From contig NZ_LDWR01000017.1 in the NCBI RefSeq assembly GCF_001039005.1, positions 124,001 through 188,000 on the forward strand: a DNA stretch of 64,000 nt, in the 5' to 3' direction. Each line of letters opens with the position of its first letter. Positions within the stretch are counted from its first letter, which is position 1. Both the position numbers and the translations under genes were made by a program. Shown here one piece after another: positions 55,303-64,000 of the stretch. This stretch comes from Burkholderia cepacia (GTDB taxonomy: Bacteria > Pseudomonadota > Gammaproteobacteria > Burkholderiales > Burkholderiaceae). Under the pieces are notes generated by a model. The model had not been told where the DNA came from, made no database searches, and saw only the letters and a program-made list of their open reading frames with translations.

Positions 55303-56865
55303 TCATTTCAGCGAGATCTCGTCGAAGTTGAACGAGCCGTCCGGCATCACGTACGCGCCTTGCAGCCGCTTGCTGCGCGCATACACGATCTTCTCCTGCA
55401 CGAGAAAGATCCACGGCGCATCGGCCCAGATCTGCTTCTGCGCGTCGCCGTAGAGCTCGGTCTTCTTCGTGCGGTCGACCGTCTCGAGCGCCTTCGCGAG
55501 ATCGCCGTCGACCGCGTCGCTCTTGTAGTACGCGGTATTGACGAGCTTCGGCGGCGCCGACGCGCCGGCGAGCAGCGGCGTGATCGCCCAGTTCGCCTCG
55601 CCGGTCGACGACGACCAGCCGATGTAGTACATCCGCACCGGCGCCTTCGCCGGATCCGGCGCGCTCTCGACCTTCGCGACACGCTCGCCGGCTTCCAGCG
55701 CCTGCACCTGCACCTTCACGCCGACTTGCGCGAGCTGCTGCTGCACGAACTGGATCGCCTTCTGCGACGTCGAGTTGTTATACGCGGACCACAGCGTCGT
55801 CTCGAAGCCGTTCGGATAACCGGCCTCCTTCAGCAGCGCACGCGCCTTCGCCGGGTCGTACGGCCAGGGGCCCAGCTTCGTCGCATAGTCGACGCCCTGC
55901 GGCACCACGCCGGTGGACGGCGTCGCGAACCCGGAGAACGCAACCTTCGCGAGCGCTTCCTTGTTCACCGCGTAATTCAGCGCCTGGCGCACCTTCGGGT
56001 TGTCGAACGGCTTTTGCAGCGTATTCAGCGACACGAAGCGCTGCACGATCGACGGCCGCTCGACGACATCCACCTTCGGGTTGCCCTTCAGGTCGGCCGC
56101 CTGCTCGAACGGGATCCGGAACGCGAAATCGGCTTCGCCCGTCTTCATCAGCGCCGCGCGCGTGTTGTTGTCGACTACCGGCTTCCAGTCGATCGCGTCG
56201 ATCTTCGGATAACCCTTCTTCCAGTAGCCGGCGAACTTCTTCACCTTCAGGTCGTCGGTCTGCTTCCACTCGACGAACTCGAACGGCCCGGTGCCGACCG
56301 GATGCAGCGCGATGTCGCGCCCCCACTTCTTCATCGCGGCCGGCGAGATCATCACGGCCGACGGGTGCGCGAGCGTGTTGATGAGCGCCGAGAACGGCTC
56401 ACGCAGCGTGACCTTCACCGTATACGGATCGACGACCTCGGTCTTCTCGATCACGCGGAACATGTTGTAGCGCTTCAGGTGGTTCGCGGGATCGGTCACG
56501 CGGTCGAAGTTCGCCTTCACGGCCGCCGCATTGAAATCGGTGCCATCATGGAATTTCACGCCCTGGCGTAGCTTGATCGTGTAGGTCTTCGCGTCGGCGC
56601 TCGCGTCGTAGCTCGTCGCCAGCACGTTGACGAGCTTCATGTCCTTGTCGAAGCCGAACAGCCCCTGGTAGAACGACTTGACGACGGCCTGCGACACCGT
56701 GTCGTTCGCATCGTACGGGTCCATCGTCGTGAACGTCGAATCCACCGCCATCACCGCGGTCTGCTGCGCGAACGCGGGTACCGCGGCCGACAGCGCGAAC
56801 GCGCCTGCACCCGCAGCGAGCAGCGCGCGCGGTCGGAACATCGGGAACGAATACGACTTGCTCAT
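55303..56865 (-). CDS. gsiB: Peptide/glutathione-binding periplasmic protein (GsiB type)
   Basis: A 520-residue family 5 solute-binding protein. A signal peptide ([22 protein letters not shown]) is followed by [60 protein letters not shown] and [14 protein letters not shown], all signatures of the family. The GsiB call is from operon context; a broader dipeptide range is possible. CAGGAG precedes ATG 56865. A 129-bp gap separates it from the ATPase gene upstream. Confidence 0.92.
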   Translation of the reverse strand: MSKSYSFPMFRPRALLAAGAGAFALSAAVPAFAQQTAVMAVDSTFTTMDPYDANDTVSQAVVKSFYQGLFGFDKDMKLVNVLATSYDASADAKTYTIKLRQGVKFHDGTDFNAAAVKANFDRVTDPANHLKRYNMFRVIEKTEVVDPYTVKVTLREPFSALINTLAHPSAVMISPAAMKKWGRDIALHPVGTGPFEFVEWKQTDDLKVKKFAGYWKKGYPKIDAIDWKPVVDNNTRAALMKTGEADFAFRIPFEQAADLKGNPKVDVVERPSIVQRFVSLNTLQKPFDNPKVRQALNYAVNKEALAKVAFSGFATPSTGVVPQGVDYATKLGPWPYDPAKARALLKEAGYPNGFETTLWSAYNNSTSQKAIQFVQQQLAQVGVKVQVQALEAGERVAKVESAPDPAKAPVRMYYIGWSSSTGEANWAITPLLAGASAPPKLVNTAYYKSDAVDGDLAKALETVDRTKKTELYGDAQKQIWADAPWIFLVQEKIVYARSKRLQGAYVMPDGSFNFDEISLK

Positions 56866-56994
56866 CTTGTTGGGCTCCTGTGGGTGATTCGGTAACGCGT
56901 GGTGGAAATCGCGGCGTGACTGCCCCCGCTCGGGATAAAGCCGCCGTTGTCTCGCTCGTGCGCAGCTGCGGTCCATATGCAGCCTCCCGCACGT

Positions 56995-58902
56995 TCAGTA
57001 CGCGCCGCCGACGCGATGCGTCGCGACGTAATGATCGGGGCCGACCGCGACCAGCGGCGCAATCACCGGCTCGTCGCCGGCCGCGCGGATCGGGCTCGGA
57101 ATCTCGTCCGCCGCGAGCTGGCGCGGCGCATGCCGACGCGCGGGGTCGGCCACGGGCACCGCGCTCATCAGCTTCTTCGTGTACGGATGCTGCGGCGCTT
57201 CGAACACCGCGCGGCGCGGGCCGATCTCGACGATCTGACCGAGATACATCACCGCGACGCGATGGCTGATGCGCTCGACGACGGCCATGTCGTGCGAGAT
57301 GAACAGGTAAGCGACGCCGAGCTCGCGCTGCAGGTCGAGCATCAGGTTGACGATCTGCGCCTGCACCGACACGTCGAGTGCCGACACCGACTCGTCGGCG
57401 ATCACGACCTTCGGGTTCAGTGCGAGCGCGCGCGCGATCGCGATCCGCTGGCGCTGGCCGCCCGAGAATTCGTGCGGATAACGGCGCGCGGCCTCGGGCG
57501 GCAGGCCGACCTTGTCGAGCAACCAGTCGACGCGCGCCTGCGCTTCGCGGCCGCTCGCGACGCCGTGCACGAGCAGCGGCTCCATGATCGAGAAGCCGAC
57601 GGTCAGGCGCGGGTTCAGCGACGCGAACGGATCCTGAAAGATGAACTGGATGTTCCGGCGCAGCGCCTGCAGGTCGTGACCCTTCAGCGCGCTGATGTCG
57701 CGGCCGTCGAATTCGATCGAGCCGCTCTGCGATTCGACGAGGCGCAGCAGCGAGCGGCCGGTGGTCGACTTGCCGCAGCCCGACTCGCCGACGAGCGCGA
57801 GCGTCTCGCCCGCGCGCAGCTCGAAGCTCACGCGCTCGACGGCGTGCACGTATTGCGACACGCGGCCGAACACGCCGCTCTTCACCGGAAAACGCGTCAC
57901 GAGATCGCGCACGCGCAGGATCGGCGGCGCCGCGTGATCGACGGGCGGCTGCACGTCGGCATGCGCAACGTCGTTCGCCGCAGGCGCAGGCGCCGCGGCG
58001 CCTGCGCCGTCCACCTTGAGCAGCGGGAATTTCTCGGGCGCGTCGGTGCCCTGCATCGAGCCGAGCCGCGGCACGGCCGCGAGCAGCGCGCGCGTGTAGC
58101 GATGCGCGGGGGCCGCGAACAGGCGGTCGGACTCGCCCTCCTCGACCTTCTCGCCGCGATACATCACGAGCACGCGGTCGGCCACTTCGGCCACCACGCC
58201 CATGTCGTGCGTGATGAAGATCACGCCCATGTTCATCTCGTCCTGCAGCCCGCGCACCAGTTGCAGGATCTGCGCCTGGATCGTCACGTCGAGCGCGGTC
58301 GTCGGTTCGTCGGCGATCAGCAGCGCGGGCCGGCACGACAGCGCCATCGCGATCATCACGCGCTGCCGCATCCCGCCCGACAACTGGTGCGGATAACGCG
58401 CGAACACGCGGCGCGCTTCCGGGATCCGCACGAGGTCGAGCAGCCGCAGCGTTTCCGCGCGCGCTTCGGCCGCGCTTTTCGACTGGTGCAGCGCGATCGC
58501 CTCGCTGATCTGGTCGCCGACGGTGAACACCGGGTTCAGCGACGTCATCGGCTCCTGGAAGATCATCGCGATGTCCGAGCCGCGAATGCCGCGCATCGTC
58601 GAAGCGCTCGCCTGCGCCAGATCGACCAGCGCGCCGCCGCGGCGCCGGAACGCGATGCTGCCGCCCGTGATCGCGCCGCCGCCATGCTCGACGAGCCGCA
58701 TCAGCGCGAGCGACGTGACCGACTTGCCGGAGCCCGATTCGCCGACGATCGCGAGCGTCTCGCCGCGATCGACGTGAAACGACACGTTGCGCACCGCGTC
58801 GAACGTCGCGCCTTCGCGGCGGAACGTGACCGACAGGTCGTCGACGGCCACCACGCGCTGCTCGGGCAGCGTCAGGCCGGACGGGTTACGGCTCGAAGTC
58901 AT
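56995..58902 (-). CDS. gsiA: Fused double ABC ATPase of the peptide importer (GsiA type)
   Basis: A 635-residue protein with two complete ATPase domains. The first has Walker [15 protein letters not shown], signature [15 protein letters not shown] and Walker [14 protein letters not shown]; the second has [29 protein letters not shown] and [13 protein letters not shown] basic/Ala-rich linker of about 50 residues joins them. GsiA of E. coli has the same layout (about 620 residues). AGGAGACACGC precedes ATG 58902. It powers the GsiCD pore. Confidence 0.95.
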   Translation of the reverse strand: MTSSRNPSGLTLPEQRVVAVDDLSVTFRREGATFDAVRNVSFHVDRGETLAIVGESGSGKSVTSLALMRLVEHGGGAITGGSIAFRRRGGALVDLAQASASTMRGIRGSDIAMIFQEPMTSLNPVFTVGDQISEAIALHQSKSAAEARAETLRLLDLVRIPEARRVFARYPHQLSGGMRQRVMIAMALSCRPALLIADEPTTALDVTIQAQILQLVRGLQDEMNMGVIFITHDMGVVAEVADRVLVMYRGEKVEEGESDRLFAAPAHRYTRALLAAVPRLGSMQGTDAPEKFPLLKVDGAGAAAPAPAANDVAHADVQPPVDHAAPPILRVRDLVTRFPVKSGVFGRVSQYVHAVERVSFELRAGETLALVGESGCGKSTTGRSLLRLVESQSGSIEFDGRDISALKGHDLQALRRNIQFIFQDPFASLNPRLTVGFSIMEPLLVHGVASGREAQARVDWLLDKVGLPPEAARRYPHEFSGGQRQRIAIARALALNPKVVIADESVSALDVSVQAQIVNLMLDLQRELGVAYLFISHDMAVVERISHRVAVMYLGQIVEIGPRRAVFEAPQHPYTKKLMSAVPVADPARRHAPRQLAADEIPSPIRAAGDEPVIAPLVAVGPDHYVATHRVGGAY

Positions 58903-58927
58903 GCGTGTCTCCTCGTACGATCCGGAA

Positions 58928-59920
58928 TCAGGCCGCGTCGTCGCGGTAAATGCCGACGACCGGCGCTTCGCCGACGCGCGCGTAGCCGCGGTACATCCCT
59001 TCGGTGTTGAACGGCATCGCGACGTTGCCGTGCGCATCGACCGCGATGAGCCCGCCGCGGCCCGCCAGGCGCGGCAGCTTGTTCATCACGACGTCGTGCG
59101 CGGCGTCGGCGAGCGACGCGCCGCGATACGCGATCTGTGCGGCAACATCATGCGCGGTCGCGAGCCGGATGAACATCTCGCCGGTGCCCGTCGACGACAC
59201 CGCGCAGGTTGCATCGTCCGCATAGCAGCCCGCGCCGATGATCGGCGAATCGCCGACACGCCCCGGCTGCTTGTTCGTGATGCCGCCGGTCGACGTCGCC
59301 GCCGCGATGTGGCCATGCAGGTCGCACGCGACCGCGCCGACCGTGCCGTGCTTGCGGTCCGGATCGAGCGGTTCGGCCGGCTGCGGCTGCGAACCGCCGA
59401 ACGCGAGCGTCGCCGCATCGTGGTCGAGCATCGGGCCGGCCGCCGCACGCGCCTTGATCCATTGCGCATGACGCGCTTCGGTGTCGAAGTAGCCGGGTTC
59501 CGCGAGTTCGAGCCCCTGCGCGGCCGCGAACGCATCGGCGCCCGCGCCGGCGAACATCACGTGTTCGCTCGCTTCCATCACGCGCCGTGCGGCGAGCACA
59601 GGATTGCGCACGCGCGTCGCGCAGCAGATCGCGCCGGCGCCGAGCGTCGCGCCGTCCATGACCGCCGCGTCGAGTTCGTGCGTGCCGTCGGCCGTATAGA
59701 CGGCGCCGTGCCCGGCGTTGAACAGCGGGCAATCCTCGAGCATCCGCACCGCGACGGTGACGGCGTCGAGTGCGCTGCCGCCGTCGGCCAGCACCCGCTG
59801 CGCGGCCTGCAGGATCGCGGTCAGTTCGGCACGGTACCGGTGTTCGGTGTCGGTATCCATCGCATTGCGCAGGATCGTGCCTGCGCCACCGTGAATCGCG
59901 ACGATCGCGGATGAAGTCAT
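58928..59920 (-). CDS. iaaA: Isoaspartyl peptidase / L-asparaginase
   Basis: A 330-residue plant-type asparaginase. [13 protein letters not shown] opens the alpha chain; self-cleavage is before Thr in [24 protein letters not shown], giving the beta chain with the nucleophile Thr; [17 protein letters not shown] and [10 protein letters not shown] bind the substrate. It hydrolyses beta-aspartyl dipeptides. In enterics iaaA directly precedes gsiABCD, as here. The start overlaps the stop of the RpiR regulator gene (ATGA). Confidence 0.95.
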   Translation of the reverse strand: MTSSAIVAIHGGAGTILRNAMDTDTEHRYRAELTAILQAAQRVLADGGSALDAVTVAVRMLEDCPLFNAGHGAVYTADGTHELDAAVMDGATLGAGAICCATRVRNPVLAARRVMEASEHVMFAGAGADAFAAAQGLELAEPGYFDTEARHAQWIKARAAAGPMLDHDAATLAFGGSQPQPAEPLDPDRKHGTVGAVACDLHGHIAAATSTGGITNKQPGRVGDSPIIGAGCYADDATCAVSSTGTGEMFIRLATAHDVAAQIAYRGASLADAAHDVVMNKLPRLAGRGGLIAVDAHGNVAMPFNTEGMYRGYARVGEAPVVGIYRDDAA

Positions 59921-60861
59921 GATTTTTTCGGACGAGAGGAAGAAGGGTTGGCGGCCGGCAGCGCCGCTTGCGGCTGCATCAGCCACGGCAGCAGGAATTC
60001 GGTCATCTCGGCAGCGGACTTCGCGGACCGGTGCGTGCGCAGCGCGACCGCATCGATCAGCGCCTCGATCATCGTGAGCACGGCCGCTTCCGACGTGGCC
60101 GCGAAGCGCCGTTCGGCCTTGACGTACAGGTTCAGCGACGCGATCGGCGCGAGCGGCGATTGCGGGCCGTCGGAAATGCCGAGCACCTGCGCGCCGCGCG
60201 CCGCCGCGCGGCGGGCCAGCTCGATCGTGTCCTTCACGTAGCGCGGAAATGCGAGCGCGATCACGAGATCGCGCGAGTCGGCCGTATACAGGCGTCGCGC
60301 CGCGTGCGACGGGCCACCGAGCAGCGCGAGCGACTGCACGCTGTCGTGACACACGGACAACCCGTGCTCCATCAGCCCGGCAAGAAACGCGCTCGACCCC
60401 GCGCCGAGGATCAGCACGCGCCGTGCGCCGACGATCGCCTCGACCGCGGCCTCGACATCGGCCGCGTCCAGTTGCACGCGCGTGTTCTCGATATTCGCGA
60501 CGGCCTGGTCGAACACCGCGTCGATCCATGCGGCACCGCGCACGCCGGGCTCCTGCTCCTGCGCCGAGCGCAGCCGTTCGACCGGCCCGAGCGTCGCCTC
60601 GAACCCGCGCACGAGCGCCGCGCGCATCGCCGGATAACCGTCGAAGCCCAGCGCCTTCGCGAAACGGTTCGCGGTCGCGATCGATGCATTCACGGCCTGC
60701 GCGAGTTCGTCGATGCGCATCGTCGCCGCACGAAACGGATTCGCAAGCACGAACTCGCCCATGCGCCGATGGATCGGCGTCATCAACGGCATCGCCGACG
60801 CGATCCGCTCGGCGATCGCGGGTTCGTCGTGACTGGCGTCGTGTGAAACGAGAGGCGTCAT
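59917..60861 (-). CDS. RpiR/MurR-family transcriptional regulator
   Basis: A 314-residue regulator. The N-terminal RpiR helix-turn-helix is ERIASAMPLMTPIHRRMGEFVLANPFRAATMRIDELAQAVNASIATANRFAKALGFDGYPAMRAAL; the C-terminal SIS domain has VLILGAGSSAFLAGLMEHGL and VIALAFPRYVKDTIELAR. SIS domains bind phosphosugars such as MurNAc-6-phosphate, which hints at cell-wall-derived signals for the peptide operon it heads. ATG 60861 (MTPLVSHD) is chosen over an upstream ATG. It is translationally coupled to iaaA. Confidence 0.9.
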   Translation of the reverse strand: MTPLVSHDASHDEPAIAERIASAMPLMTPIHRRMGEFVLANPFRAATMRIDELAQAVNASIATANRFAKALGFDGYPAMRAALVRGFEATLGPVERLRSAQEQEPGVRGAAWIDAVFDQAVANIENTRVQLDAADVEAAVEAIVGARRVLILGAGSSAFLAGLMEHGLSVCHDSVQSLALLGGPSHAARRLYTADSRDLVIALAFPRYVKDTIELARRAAARGAQVLGISDGPQSPLAPIASLNLYVKAERRFAATSEAAVLTMIEALIDAVALRTHRSAKSAAEMTEFLLPWLMQPQAALPAANPSSSRPKKS

Positions 60862-61328
60862 GCGAAGGGTCGTTGCAAGGTGGATGAAAATGAATTTACA
60901 CAATAAGCGACCAAGAAAAAAATAAATTTTCACCGGGGTTGTCGCGCCTCATGCCGCGCCTGCAGATCGCCCGGTCGTCGCACAGCCCCGCTGCATGGGC
61001 ATCCCGCGCGCGACCGGCGTGCATCTCCGCGCGCCGCCGCCGCCCTGGTATCGGGAAAACCCCGATCATGTTCGTTCGAATGCAAATTCACGTTGACCGG
61101 ATTCGAATTCGAACATAGGATGCTCGAAAATGATCAGTCATCAGATAACATCCACGTCCGACGACCACGAAATGTTCGCTCGAACAGCGTAATTTCGATA
61201 TAAACCGGCAAAACCGGTGTCCATTAAGATCGGACATCATATGAATAAGCCGAAAAAGCCGGCCTGACCGGACGGCTTGCATGGATCAGGCGGGCGCGCA
61301 TGCCCGCCCTGCCCAACAGGAGACAGCA
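60862..61328. promoter_or_regulatory. Divergent region with repeated TGTTCG-type sites before the MFS/GH31 operon
   Basis: 470 bases, no gene. The right half is AT-rich and repeat-rich: TGTTCG-CT-CGAACA (61173-61186, perfect), TGTTCG-TT-CGAATG (61069-61082), a TTCGAATTCGAACA variant (61102-61115) and ACCGG-N5-CCGGT (61204-61218). These probably bind a regulator of the MFS/GH31 operon. Confidence 0.6.
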
Positions 61329-62600
61329 GTGAAGACAGTCAAGGCGTTGCGCTGGTGGATCATCGTGCTCGTATGTCTCGGTACGATCCTCAACTACCTC
61401 GCACGGAACTCCCTCGCGGTGCTCGCCCCCGAGCTGAAGCACGTGTTCGCGATCTCGACGCAGCAGTATTCGTACATCGTCGGTGCATTCCAGATTGGCT
61501 ACACGATCATGCAGCCCGTGTGCGGGTTCGTCGTCGACCTGATCGGGCTACGGCTCGGGTTCGCGCTGTTCGCGATGCTGTGGTCGGTGGTCGGCGTCGC
61601 GCACGGCTTCGCGTCGGGCTGGCTGTCGCTCGGCATCCTGCGCGGTTTTCTCGGGCTGTTCGAGGCCGCCGCGATTCCGTCGGGCATGAAGGCCGTCGCC
61701 GAATGGTTTCCCGATCGCGAGAAATCCGTCGCGGTCGGCTACTTCAACGCGGGCACGTCGCTCGGCGCCGCGATCGCGCCGCCGCTCGTCGTGTTCCTGT
61801 CGATGCGGTTCGGCTGGCAGGCCGCGTTCATGGCCACCGGCGCACTCGGGTTCGTGTGGGCCGCGCTGTGGTACACGCAATATCGGTCGCCCGCCGATCA
61901 TCCGCGCATCACGCCGCAGGAGCGCGCGCTGATCCGCGACGGCCAGGCGACGATGCCGCCCGTGTCGAAGCGCCGCATTCGCGACGTCGTCACCGCGCGG
62001 CGCTTCTGGGCCATCGCGCTGCCGCGCTTCTTCGCCGAACCTGCGTGGCAAACCTTCAGCTTCTGGATTCCGCTGTACCTCGCGACCGAGCGCCACATGC
62101 CGCTCACGCAGATCGCGATCTTCGCGTGGATGCCGTTTCTCGCGGCCGACGCCGGCGGCATCGCGGGTGGTTACCTGTCGCCGTATCTCGCCAAACGGTT
62201 CAGCCTGCCGCTCATCTGGTCGCGGGTCGCCGGCGTCGCGCTCGGCGCGGTGCTGATGCTCGGTCCCGCGCTGATCGGGCTCGTATCGTCGCCGTACACG
62301 GCCATCGCGCTGTTCTGCGTCGGCGGCTTCGCGCATCAGATGATCTCCGCGCTCGTCAACACGCTGTCGGCCGACGTGTTCGATCCCGAGGAAGTCGGCA
62401 CCGCGAGCGGCTTCGCCGGGATGGCCGCGTGGATCGGCGGGCTCGGTTTCTCGCTGCTGGTCGGCGCGCTCGCCGACAAGATCGGCTATGCGCCGCTGTT
62501 CGCGTGCCTCGGCCTGTTCGACATCATCGGCGTCACGCTGCTCGCGGTGCTGATCCGCGGGCAGTCGAAGCAGGAACGCCTGCTCGCACGGCACGCCTGA
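61329..62600 (+). CDS. MFS transporter (anion/sugar-acid type)
   Basis: A 423-residue major facilitator with 12 hydrophobic segments. RNSLAVLAPELKHVFAISTQQYSYIVGAFQIGYTIMQP and GLFEAAAIPSGMKAVAEWFPDREKSVAVGYFNAGTSLGAAIAPPLV are typical of the anion:cation symporter group that carries hexuronates and similar acids. The frame starts upstream, but GTG 61329 has CAGGAG seven bases before and begins the normal N-terminus (VKTVKALRWWIIVLVC). It precedes a GH31 gene by 27 bases, so it probably imports the substrate or product of that enzyme. Confidence 0.88.
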   Translation: MKTVKALRWWIIVLVCLGTILNYLARNSLAVLAPELKHVFAISTQQYSYIVGAFQIGYTIMQPVCGFVVDLIGLRLGFALFAMLWSVVGVAHGFASGWLSLGILRGFLGLFEAAAIPSGMKAVAEWFPDREKSVAVGYFNAGTSLGAAIAPPLVVFLSMRFGWQAAFMATGALGFVWAALWYTQYRSPADHPRITPQERALIRDGQATMPPVSKRRIRDVVTARRFWAIALPRFFAEPAWQTFSFWIPLYLATERHMPLTQIAIFAWMPFLAADAGGIAGGYLSPYLAKRFSLPLIWSRVAGVALGAVLMLGPALIGLVSSPYTAIALFCVGGFAHQMISALVNTLSADVFDPEEVGTASGFAGMAAWIGGLGFSLLVGALADKIGYAPLFACLGLFDIIGVTLLAVLIRGQSKQERLLARHA

Positions 62601-62627
62601 CATTCGCTCTTACCAGGAATCGCATTC

Positions 62628-64000
62628 ATGACCTCGCTTCTTCATCCGCCCGTGTTCCGCATCGCCGGCCGGCACGCGAACCGCGTGCTGCTCGCGTCCG
62701 ATGCGGGCGCGACCCTCGAGATCTTCGTGCTCGAGGACGACATCGTGCGTGTTCGCGTGCTGCCCGATGCGACGGCACGCAACCCGCGTACGTGGACGAT
62801 CGCACCCGGCCTCGACGACGTGCCGCTCGACGGGCGCGACCGCCTCGACCTGGATGGCTTCGCGCTGCCCGCCTACGAACTCGCCGAAGACGACGACGGC
62901 CTGCGCATCGAAACCGCGCGGATCCGGCTCGCGGTGTGCTGGCAAGGCGGCCATTGCACGTGGTCGATGCGCGGCGCGGACGGCACGTGGCGCGTCGCGC
63001 TCGCCGACCGTGCGACGCAGGCGGTCAACTTCGGCTGGTGGGACGATCGCGCGTATCACTACGTCGCTCGCGAGCGCGGCGACAAGGTGTTCGGCCTCGG
63101 CGAACGCGCGGGCGACCTGGACCGCACGGGCGCGCGCTTCGAGATGCGCAACATCGACGCGATGGGCTACAGCGCGAAGCACACGGATCCGCTGTACAAG
63201 CACATCCCGTTCTACATCACGTGGTCGCCCGACGCGTGCCAGGGGTTCGGGCTGTTCTACGACACGCTGTCCGACTGCGCGTTCGACATGGGTCGCGAGC
63301 TCGACAACTATCACGGCCCGTACCGTTATTTCGTCGCCGAGCACGGCGATCTCGACTACTACTTCATTGCGTCGCCCGACACGCCGCTCGCAGCCGCGCG
63401 GCGCTTCACGTGGCTCACCGGGCGCCCCGCGCGCACGCCGAAATGGGGGCTCGGCTACTCGGGCTCGACGATGAGCTACACCGATGCGCCGGACGCGCAG
63501 CAGCAAATGAACGAGTTCGTCGAGCAGTGCGACGCGCACGACATCCTGTGCGATTCGTTCCACCTGTCGTCGGGTTATACGTCGATCGGCGCGAAGCGCT
63601 ACGTGTTCAACTGGAACCGCGACAAGTTTCCCGACGCGAAGGGTTTCGTGAAGCACTACCGCGACCACGGCATCCGCCTGTGCGCGAACATCAAGCCGTG
63701 CCTGCTGCGCGACCATCCCGCGTTCGACGATGCCGCCAGGCGCGGGCTGCTGATCCGCTCGGCGTCCGGCGAGCCTGCGTGGGTGCAGTTCTGGGATGAA
63801 GTCGGTGCGTATCTCGACTTCACGCAGCCGGACGCGTACCGCTGGTGGCGCGAGCAGGTCACGTCGGCCCTGCTCGAATACGGGATCGAGTCGACCTGGA
63901 ACGACAACAACGAATACGAGATCTGGTCGCCCGACGCGATCGCGCACGGCTTCGGCCAGCCGTTCCCCGCGCGTGAGGCGAAGGTGCTGCAGACGATGCT
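62628..64000 (+). CDS. Glycoside hydrolase family 31 (alpha-glycosidase), 3' end beyond the window
   Basis: The first about 457 residues of a GH31 enzyme. An N-terminal beta-sandwich (to residue about 260) contains VFGLGERAGDLDRTG and NIDAMGYSAKHTDPLYKHIPFYITW; the catalytic barrel begins TPKWGLGYSGSTMSYTD and includes LCANIKPCLLRDHP. The nucleophile Asp is in STWNDNNEYEIW, the GH31 W-x-D-x-N-E pattern. GH31 enzymes release alpha-linked glucose, xylose or other sugars; the type cannot be told yet. No signal peptide, so cytoplasmic, which fits uptake by the MFS transporter. Incomplete at the window edge. Confidence 0.92.
   Translation, partial: MTSLLHPPVFRIAGRHANRVLLASDAGATLEIFVLEDDIVRVRVLPDATARNPRTWTIAPGLDDVPLDGRDRLDLDGFALPAYELAEDDDGLRIETARIRLAVCWQGGHCTWSMRGADGTWRVALADRATQAVNFGWWDDRAYHYVARERGDKVFGLGERAGDLDRTGARFEMRNIDAMGYSAKHTDPLYKHIPFYITWSPDACQGFGLFYDTLSDCAFDMGRELDNYHGPYRYFVAEHGDLDYYFIASPDTPLAAARRFTWLTGRPARTPKWGLGYSGSTMSYTDAPDAQQQMNEFVEQCDAHDILCDSFHLSSGYTSIGAKRYVFNWNRDKFPDAKGFVKHYRDHGIRLCANIKPCLLRDHPAFDDAARRGLLIRSASGEPAWVQFWDEVGAYLDFTQPDAYRWWREQVTSALLEYGIESTWNDNNEYEIWSPDAIAHGFGQPFPAREAKVLQTM

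Noticed and set aside
56678..56887. 69-codon plus frame opposite the gsiB start
   Set aside because: It is the antisense of the signal-peptide region of GsiB; no ribosome site or conserved features.

Overview
The window is GC-rich (visibly about two-thirds G+C), with dense genes, many 1-4 bp stop/start overlaps, and a gene content (amidase amiE-S-C-R operon, pcaQ/pcaHG, gsi-iaaA transporter operon, GDP-heptose exopolysaccharide genes) that fits a Burkholderia of the cepacia complex, probably a secondary replicon. Species cannot be fixed from sequence alone. I see no tRNA, rRNA, CRISPR array, insertion sequence or replication origin.

Left part (1-12.8 kb): an exopolysaccharide locus. A divergent intergenic region at about 11 kb separates wza (+) from a long minus-strand operon: hddA-gmhA-hddC-gmhB, which together make GDP-D-glycero-alpha-D-manno-heptose, then a Wzc-like ATPase, a glycosyltransferase, a Wzy-like polymerase, a Wzx-like flippase and a second glycosyltransferase. 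The Wzc-like protein lacks the usual C-terminal tyrosine cluster.

12.8-19.3 kb: a secreted GH3 beta-glucosidase, a DUF4865 gene with a coupled small membrane ORF, a divergent LysR regulator with a long inverted repeat between them, a YigZ/IMPACT protein and a class I polyphosphate kinase 2.

19.3-27.5 kb: the most interesting block. Two tiny genes encode peptides with matching 15-residue double-glycine leaders. They are followed by a C39-peptidase ABC exporter, a degenerate LpxL-like acyltransferase, an HlyD-type adaptor and an OmpW-like barrel with a long N-terminal extension; a TolC-like outer-membrane factor is divergent. This looks like a complete, apparently undescribed microcin-like secretion system, with an AT-rich centre suggesting transfer.

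27.6-33.6 kb: the aliphatic amidase operon amiE-amiS-MoxR ATPase-VWA protein-amiC-amiR. The leader of amiE holds tandem hexaloop hairpins (A1/G4 loops) running into a Rho-independent terminator, as expected for an ANTAR (AmiR) antitermination element.

33.6-46 kb: an HxlR repressor with three related operator sites and a divergent dehalogenase-like hydrolase, gamma-glutamyltransferase, a YdjM-like membrane protein, the large helicase Lhr, an APC permease, and a HigBA-like toxin-antitoxin pair.

45-49.4 kb: pcaQ and pcaHG (protocatechuate 3,4-dioxygenase) are separated by an XRE regulator and a YebB-like gene. The two ends of this inserted module carry near-identical 57-bp regulatory sequences, suggesting a split ancestral pcaQ-pcaH intergenic region.

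49.7-61 kb: an AraC regulator and alpha/beta hydrolase, then an eight-gene minus-strand operon: RpiR regulator, isoaspartyl peptidase, GsiABCD-type peptide importer, a P1 (DmpA-type) peptidase and an M55 D-aminopeptidase. It should import and degrade unusual peptides. 61.3-64 kb: an MFS sugar/acid transporter and a GH31 glycosidase cut by the window end, behind a repeat-rich promoter region.
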